This document shows positions 45,101-54,100 of a DNA stretch of 64,000 nt, in pieces (position 1 is the stretch's first letter; each line of letters starts with the position of its first letter). The notes under the pieces are model-generated. The model was not told the origin of the DNA. It was given only the letters and a program-made list of their open reading frames with translations, and did no database searches. The DNA lies in contig OX465115.1 of the NCBI GenBank assembly GCA_949987565.1, positions 4,716,421-4,780,420 of the forward strand. The letters run 5' to 3'. This stretch comes from Luidia sarsii. Lineage: Eukaryota; Echinodermata; Asteroidea; Paxillosida; Luidiidae. A program made the translations under genes and the position numbers.

Positions 45101-48100
45101 GAAAAATGCCAAAAAACAAATCGGCAACAATTTAGCTCCGAAAAGCAACCCATGTGACCTGACAGAGTATCGGAAGAAGCTTACGAGACGTCTCTTTCGA
45201 TGCGGAACTTAAATCTTTCCCTGTTTTTGAGGTATTTCGACTGAAAAATGTCAAAAAAAAATGGCAACAATTTAGCTACGAAAAGCAACCCATGTGACCT
45301 GACAGAGTATCGGAAGAAGCTTACGAGACATCTCATTCGATGCGGAACTTAACTCTTTCCCTACGATGAGCCGCTCACAGCAACTCCAGCAAAGTGCACT
45401 CCCGGCCGGCAAGCCGCCGGCAGCGAATTCCGCCAGAAGTCACAGACAAACTACGCAGTGAAAGTGAGTTAAGTGAGAGACCATACACGCGCATACGCGC
45501 TCAGTTCGCCCGTCCATCTGAGCACGCGGTACTACTGAGCACGTTTACGACAACGCGCTGAACTTGGCGGTTACGTAACCCCCCCCCCCCCCCCCCCCCG
45601 ACCTCCATCTCGGCACGGCCCAGCCCAGTTGAGACCTGTGACATCGTCTGCGATTCAAAACCACAGGGCCTCACCTGGACACCCACAGATTTGTTGAGAC
45701 GTTGAATGACTGGACGACGTCGTTGCACACCGTCGCCATCTCGAACACCATCGGGCGGAAACTCACGCAGCCGTCCCACAATGCATTGCCGTGCTCGTCT
45801 CTCCCGTTGTACCCCATTCCACTCATGACGCAAACGCCCTCCTGTTGATGAACAGAAGACACAAACATTCTGCCTTCGTGAAAGATTCTGCCCTCGTGAA
45901 AGGTCCTGCTAGGATCAAAACGCCAGGTTTTCAAAATGTACGAGATTTGCACTGCTGTCTCCTGACGACGGGCAGAGTATACACTACCCAAAGCGTTGAG
46001 TTACCGGCTCTTTTCAGAGCCACACTCCATCTGACAAGGGATGATTTACATGGAGTCACCAGCTCACCACAAACCTTCCACTTTGAGGTTTGCATTTTGG
46101 TAATTTTAGCCAGTAAGCAGTTTGCAACATTTCTGTATATTACTCATATAATTACCTTCAACTTATAACAGAAGAATCAACTTAAAATTTAGTGGCCCTG
46201 ACGTTTCGATCCTAGCAGGACCTTTCTCAAAGGCAGAGTGACAAGGACAAAACAGATACATGTACACGGAGGAAGGGGGGGGGGGTGAATAGGACACGGA
46301 TGAGAAACAAAGGACAAACAGTGAAGCTGGTAGGGAGAGATCAAAGGGAAGGGCAAGCGGTGGGGTAGGGATTAGTGAGAGGAGGGGGAAAGATCAAAGA
46401 GAAGGGCAAGGAGTAGGGTAGGGATTAGTGACAAGAGGGGAAAAGATCAAAGAGAGAAGTGTGAAGGACTGAACACAAAAGAAGGATTATCAGCAAGCTC
46501 CATGGTGTTAGTCATTACCCTCCTGGATGTTGAGACCATGTGGTTGAATAGTCCGAAGACGCTTCATCCACATTTTCTCACAGCTAAGACGGACAGCATT
46601 ACTACGGTGACCAAGTGATTCTATGCCCAGTAGAATCAACTATTAGATAACAATAAGAGCCATATGTGACCGGCTCTGCGAAAAAGGCCCTTAAGGCATC
46701 CGTTTTGGTTTTTGAGTTATGTACATGAGTAGAAAGAGCATGTTCTTAGCTTTAATTTGGTATATATATGACTTATGTATGATGTTCCATTGCGGAGATA
46801 TACACACATTTGCATACCAGGGTTTGTTAATGAAATGAAATTAAATGAAAATGAATAACGTAGAAATGGCCCTAGAAACATTTACCACATGAATGGAAAT
46901 AGTTCAAAATGCAATTAAATCAAAAGTCCATAGCAACAGCACAGTTCCTGTTTGACTATCGCTCTAAAAAAATTACACAATGTTAAATGTTACCCTGGAA
47001 TGGATTTTCTGAATTTTCTACCATTTTGGTGAACTTCATCATTAATTTTTACTCATTTGCATAATTGCCTTAAAACCATTATTCTTAGTCAAAATATAAA
47101 GACTTGGAGAATTCACATGGGCAGTTGGAAGGTGAAAAAAAATGTCTCGCTAGTCTCAGTTGTATTTACTATAGTGTAAGTGCTGAGATGCTCAAGAAAA
47201 TTACCCTTCAAACAATTGTTTGATTTTTGGGTTAAAATACCAGGTTTTTGGTAAAAAAACTTTAATTTAATGTATTGCAGAGGTTTTATCATCAAATCTT
47301 TCACCATTATGTTTCAAAATTACAATTTCAATATAGTCAAGTAAAAGACAAAAACACTGTCTGACTTTTGGGTGGTAAAGGGAGCTTTATCTTTATTTTC
47401 ACTCATTTGCATAATTGTCATAAATCAGTCTTTTTAGTAAAATATAAAGACTTAGAGAATGCACATGTGGCGGTAAGAAGAAAAAAAGTTATCTCCCAAG
47501 TCTCTGTTGAATTTCCTACAGTGCAAGTGCTAATATTCTCAGGAAAATTACCTTTGACAAGAATATATAATTTTGGGTTAAAATACCAGGTTTTTGGGAA
47601 AAAAGCGTTAATTTAATGTATTTCAGAGGTTTTATCATCAAATCATTCACCATTTTGTATCACAATTACAATGTCAGTATAGTCAAGCAAAAAAAAACAA
47701 CCACTGTCGGAATTTTGGGTGGAAAATGGAGTTTTTGGTTTAAAAAATCACTTCTATGCTTATAAAACTCCTGGGGGATTTTGGGGATCTTCTTTTATAC
47801 ATGTACATGTATTGTGTGACTTTGATGTTAAATCTCTTTTTTGAAGATGTGTGTGGTTCTGAGAAGAACAGTTGAACAGTCAACACTGTCTTCATGATGG
47901 ACAGTTGTTGCTGTGTAGGAGGGGAGACTGGGTGTGGAGAGGAGATTGGAAGATAGACTATGGCTTTGGAACTGTTGGCAAGGGACAGGCAATGTCCTTG
48001 TTGGCGTCACTGCAGAACTCGCGGATGTTGTTATACAAGTACCACTGGCATCTTGCATCAAGTCCAGGAGGAGTCTGGGGCTCAGGAAGGTCAGCAGTTG

Positions 48101-51100
48101 GGCATGTGTCATGGGGTTTAGGAGCTGGAACCTTGATGTCATTGTGCTTGATTCCTGGAATGCGGCCGGGAAGAAGAATGACATGCGTCTCATCAGAGTA
48201 GTTCCAGATGAAGTTACGCACACTGGTGTTGTCTTCATACCTCAGATGATTCTGGAAGGTTCGCCCGGTATTTCTGTGGATCCTTGGTTTACAACCATAC
48301 TCATGATAGTGCTTCTGTGTCTCGACACACAGGCTGGTTTTGATACATGAATGATGACCTCTGGCGTCCACTGTAATTTTGCGCATTCCTTCGTTTCCCT
48401 ACGGTTTTGTCGGTGTTGGAAGTAACACAGCGGATCTGGCCCAACAGCAGCATGTCTTTCATCTCTGTTGTCATAAAATACAATAAAAACAGAAAGCGAA
48501 GTTATGTTTACAGTTTGTGACTTTGAACATTTGTTGCTGTCACCGATTCACCATTCGAACATCACAAGTTTCGAAACGTAGAGTGCCAATTTGGAGGCAG
48601 GAACGAAATATGTCAGTTTTGTAACGTCTATAAATCTTGCGGATATTACCATGAAGACTTAATAATCTTGAGGAAAATAATAATATCTATAAGTTGCATT
48701 GTGAAAAGGAGTGCACACTGCAATGCACCGAATCAACGGCTATCATGCTAGTACTAGTACTAGTACTATTAGGCCTAGTAGTACTAGTACTTAGTAGTAG
48801 TGTAGTCCGAGTAACTTGGACCCGACAAGTCACCCTTTTTTTATCGAATTTTGAAATTTTTAGTTTCGGGTGACTACAGTCACCCGAAACTCAAAATTTC
48901 AAAATTCGATAAAAAAGGGTGACTTGTCGGGTCCAAGTTACTCGGACAAGTACTGTAGTAGTAGTGAGTATGCGTACATCCCGTAAATGAGATTCTCTGC
49001 TTGCGGCATACGGGGTTAGCACAAAATTGCAGGTCATCAGCACAGAATCAGCAGTCCATCTGCATTACGAATTCCATAACATTGGCCCCTGATAAACTGC
49101 AAGCACTTGCAGAAACATTGGCATGTACTAATGACTGTAGGCCTATAAAAAAAGTAAAATGCTTAATGCTTCTCATTGTTCTTTAACGTGAGGAAAGGTC
49201 ATTTTGTTTATCAACTGAAATTTGTAAATAATTTTCCAGCTTTAATAGGGCCTGTAAAGAAATCTGAAAATATACCTCTGGACAATTCAGCTATTTCGTA
49301 CTGAGAATTGACAAAGTCATCCACGGAGTATCGTCGGGAACACGGTCCATCGTTGAAAAAGCTTGCATCTGCACTGGAAGTTGCTTGCCTTCTCGCGTTG
49401 TTCGTCAACCTCAAGAGCTCTGTTCGTCTCGATGTCATCAACAGGCAAGACGTCTACCTAGACCAGCGGGCCTTCTTCCTCATCGATCTCGAAGTCATCC
49501 GTGGACAATTGCGATGTGGAATCGGACTTCGAGTCATCAGACTCCGAGTCCGATTCCACATGGCAATTGTCCAAGCTAGAATTGACAAAATAATCTTCAA
49601 CATAGCGAACAATGCCTCCCTCTTCTCCGTCAGGTTTCGCATTGCGAAGATCATTCAAAGCCTCAGCAAGACACTGATCTCTTGAACACATTTTACAGCT
49701 AGATAAATCGCTCGAAAGCAATACAGACCAATCGTTTTGAACGTATTGACATGTACTGCAACGGGCATTTACACGTAAACACGGCCTTTGTACATAAACC
49801 AGCTGATCTGATGTCACACAGCGCATACGTTGAAAGGCTCACTGCGCGTGTCGGCCAATCATTGCGCTCCGTTTGGAACAGCTGACATGATGTTTTGATG
49901 CGCGTAGCAACCAGCTGGTGTCAGTTTGTTTAAAAAAAACACCAGTACTCATTTGCATTTACTCTTTGACCCGTGTTATGTCCAAATATGGATAGCAGAC
50001 GTCCCAAGCTTTAGGATGATACCAAAATACCAATGGGGGAGTTCAAACTAACGTTCGAACAGAGGAGTAAAGATCGGACTTTTTTACAACGTTCTAAAAC
50101 AATAAACCACACAAAACCGGAACACAAATCAAAACAAAACACGTTTTTTATCATCTTTATTGATCGAAATCATGATACCTGCCTATCAGTTATGAAAGTA
50201 TGGATATTAAACATATCAAAAATCAAATAAAAAAAAAATCACATGTGTGAAGAATTTTTCACCTTCTCCACATAGAACAGTCCATTACGCGTTATAGCAT
50301 AGCGCGCCTTACGGGCCTTTTTCGTAGAGCGGGTCACATATATCTGCAGGGATAACATCCCTGCTTTCATTCAGATGCAAACATCTGTTGCTGTAAACCT
50401 GGCTACAGCAGCTTGGGGATCACACAAAGTGGATGCAGATCTTTTTTTTTAAATTGAAGTCAAACAAACAAAAGAAAATCTGACTGGGAAGTTCTGAAAA
50501 CTTTGACTTGAACCAGAGATTAGAGTACTAGTGGATGCAGCTTTCAAAAATTTAAATCAAACAAAGGCAGCCATCTAAGGGCTGGACAGCTCAGATGGTA
50601 GAGTGCCAGTACGCAAAACCTGAGGTTTCGGGTGCAAATCCCTGTCCAGTCAAAGTTTTCTTTGCCATTTTTCAAAAATTGTTTAGAATCTTAGATTCTT
50701 AGGTTATTTTTTTCACTCTTGTGGCCAGTGGCCAAATTACAGTGAAAAGCACACACAAAATACATTCAAAAGTACATAAAAAATAAATCAATTTAAAAAA
50801 TTGGCATAGAAAACTTTGACTGGACCGGGACTTGAACCCGAGACCTCTGGATTAACGTACTAGTGCTCTTCCATCTGAGCTATCCAGCCCTTAGATGGTG
50901 GCCTTCCCAAATAAATCACTACTCACCGTGAAGAGGAAGATGACGGCGTACTTGAGAATACTGATCTTCCCCCAGCAGAGGACCACAAAGGCTTGATACA
51001 AATAGGAGGAGCTCTGCAGAGAGACACAGCATCGACAAAGATAAAGACGATCTTAAAATGCACTTAAAAGACCAGAAATGGCAGGGTCTCTCCTGCATAT

Positions 51101-54100
51101 TAATCAAAGATGTAAGCGACCGACAAAGTCATTTCCTGAAAATCACCGAGGGCAAATAAATTGTGCAACTGCGAGTGAGTGCTTACGCGACCGAGAGATG
51201 CGATTGCGAGATTATCGCGCCCTATTAGTGAAGTACAGAAATCGGTGCAGGATTCCACAATACGGGCAGCTGCCAACTGAAACAAACTGGTCTACATTAT
51301 ATTTTTTTTAGAAATGCAGAAATCCGCGGATCCGCGGAAAAGCTGCACATCTGTATTACGCGTTTTACTCATTTGGTCACTTCAGGCGGTCACTCACCGC
51401 AAACTCGGCCGACAGGAGATACTCATAGGGGAAGAGGGGCACCAGTGACGTGTAGAGCACCAGGTACACGCAGCCCACGGCAAACCGCCGCAGCGCCGGG
51501 CCGACGCAGTCCGGACGCCGCCCTCGCCCGTTGTCCAGGAGCTTCTCGGCCACAAAGTCCAGGTACTGGCGGACGGGGAAGATGGGGGCCGCGAAGCAGC
51601 CGCCGACGTAGTAGGTGTAGCCCACCAACTCCAGCAGAGAGGGCACCTCCTTGATGTTGAACTGCTTCTGGTCGCGGCTCAGCTTGGCCTGGGGGAGGGG
51701 GCGAATCAGCAAATTCCCAACACCAACAAAATAAGCATCCCCTTTTAATTAACGGGCAAAATAAATGTTTCATTGGCCAACAAATGTTTCATTGGCCAAC
51801 AAATTCTTAACTGGCCTGCAAACCATTTACTGGCCTGCAAATCGTGAACCGGCCTGCAAATCATCTACATACTGGCCAGTAAATCATTTACTGGTCTGAT
51901 ATTTACCGGCATGCAAATCATGAACCGGCCGGCAAATCATCTACATACTGGCCAGTAAACCATTTACTGGCCTGATATTTACCGGCATGCAAATCATGAA
52001 CCGGCATGCAAATCATCTACATACTGGCCAGTAAACCATTTACTGGCCTGATATTTACCAGCATGCAAGTCATTCACTGGCCTGCAAGTCATTCACTGGC
52101 CTGCAAGTCATCCACTGGCCTGCAAGTCGTTCACTGGACTGCAAATTCTTCATTGGCAGGCAAATCGTTTACCTGCCTGTAAATCTTTAACCTGGCAAAA
52201 TATGTCAGCCTCTCCTGTGCTCAGATCTCCCCGACGACTATCCAGTCGAGGGAATGAATGAATGCTTCAACTGGCCTGCATGTTTTACTGGCCTGCAATG
52301 TTTTTACTGGCCTGCAATGTTTTTACTGGCCTGCAATGTTTTTACTGGCCTGCAAGTCGTTCATTGGCTTGTTGGGCGAAAACATCGCGCCTGAAAAGAA
52401 ACGTCCCGTGACAGCGCCCAATTGATTAATTCAATTTCCATTGATCAATCACACTGCACAACGGCTTTTACAGACTCTTGGTGGCGCTCACCTCGTCCTT
52501 GTGCCCGTCAAAGAGGTCAAAGGCCATCCCAATCATCTTCAGGGTCAGGATGCAGTGGGGCGTAGTCCAGATCAGGTCGTAGCCGTCCGTGGAAAAGTAA
52601 ATGTAGCCCATCAAGAGGTAGCCCTGAGGGAAGACAGACAAAGAAAAAGCTTTTTAAAAGATTTCAAATTCATTATTATTGTCATTATTATTATAACCTT
52701 CTCGTAAGCCGCGTTTCCTCTGGACTAAAATCTAACAGAGACGATGGTTAAATTTCAAAGGGTCAAATTTGAGTCACTTTTGAGTCAGTAAACTTAACCG
52801 AGACGATGGTTAAAGTAACCGAGCTGGCAATAGTGGGAGCTGTGCGTTACAAAATGACGTCGGTAGCGCACAGGTAGATAGGTCAACGTACACATTAGCG
52901 CGGACACGAAGCAGACGTTGTGCAGAGTACATGTAGGTGCTACGTCATAGGCCGGATGTGGTTTTTTCACCGACTCGCGTTTAACCGAGTGGTGGATTTC
53001 CACTGGACTAATCGGCTCGGTTAAAGTTACCCGGGCTGGATTTCACAAAGCCTTACGATGCATCGTAACTCAGCTTACGATGGATAACCCATCGTAAGTT
53101 GAGATAGGTCGTATGGTTTTTGTGCATCGCTCATCGTCTTGCGATTGATCGTTAGCTACGACGAGTTTGGTGAAATCGACCCCCGGTCACTTTTACCGGG
53201 CAGAGGTTGGCCGGTGAAAGTGACCATTCGGCTCGGTTAAAGCAACCGTGAGGAAATTTAACTGGGCCGTTTCCACTGGACTTAAAATGGGAAAAGGTTA
53301 CCATCGTCTCGGCTACTTTGACCAAAATAAGTCCAGTGGAAACGCGGCTATAGTCGGTTGTTAGGTGGAGATGGCTCGTTACAAATGGCTGACACATCTA
53401 CTACTCCCCCCACAGTGGCCATGTCCCCGGTGCACTTACCATGTTGAAGGTGAACGACAGGAAGACGGAGACGGTAGTTCCTCCGACGGTGCCCAGCAGG
53501 ACAAAGTTGACCAGGATGGTGATCAGTGAGTGGCCAACATCCAAACCTGCCCAGGGCAAAGGTATACGCACGGATGAACAAGTAACAAATATACGAAGGT
53601 GTATGAAGACTGGGTATGAAGTGACTTGGGTATGACGTGACTTGGGCTTGAGGTGACTTGGGTACGAAGTAACTTGGGTACAAAGTGACTTGGGTATGGA
53701 CTGACTTGAGTATGAAGTGACTTGGGTATGAAGTGACTTGGGTACGAATTGACTTGAGTATGAAGTAACTTGGGCATGGAGTGACTTGGGTATGACGTGA
53801 CTTGGGCATGAGGTGACTTGGGTACGAAGTAACTTGGGTACGAAGTGACTTGGGTATGAAGTGACTTGGGTATGAAGTAACTTGGGCATGGAGTGACGTG
53901 GGTATGACGTGACTTGAGCATGAGGTGACTTGGGTACGAAGTGACTTGGGTATGGACTGACTTGAGTATGAAGTGACTTGGGTATGAAGTGACTTGGGTA
54001 CGAATTGACATGAGTATGAAGTGACTTGGGTATGAAGTGACTTGGGTATGAAGTGACTTGGGTATGAGATGACTTGGGTACGAGACGACTTGGGTACGAG

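Larger units (their letters stand above)
46662..50342 (-). mobile_element. 3.7-kb TIR DNA transposon, superfamily unknown, in intron 6 of copy B
   Basis: Left end ATATGTGACCGGCTCTGCGA then AAAAGGCCCTTAAGG at 46662-46695. The inverse (CCTTACGGGCCTTTTTCGTA, GAGCGGGTCACATAT) is at 50308-50342. The inverted repeats are about 35 bp with a few mismatches; the exact target duplication is unclear (AT-rich). Inside are a 350-bp direct duplication on the left and a broken transposase-like gene on the minus strand. It accounts for most of the 5.1-kb intron, the largest in copy B. Confidence 0.75.

Noticed and set aside
47872..48350. Plus-strand ORFs of 109 and 138 codons at about 48 kb
   Set aside because: They are antisense to the minus-strand transposase-like pseudogene, whose motifs and splice junction explain the sequence better.
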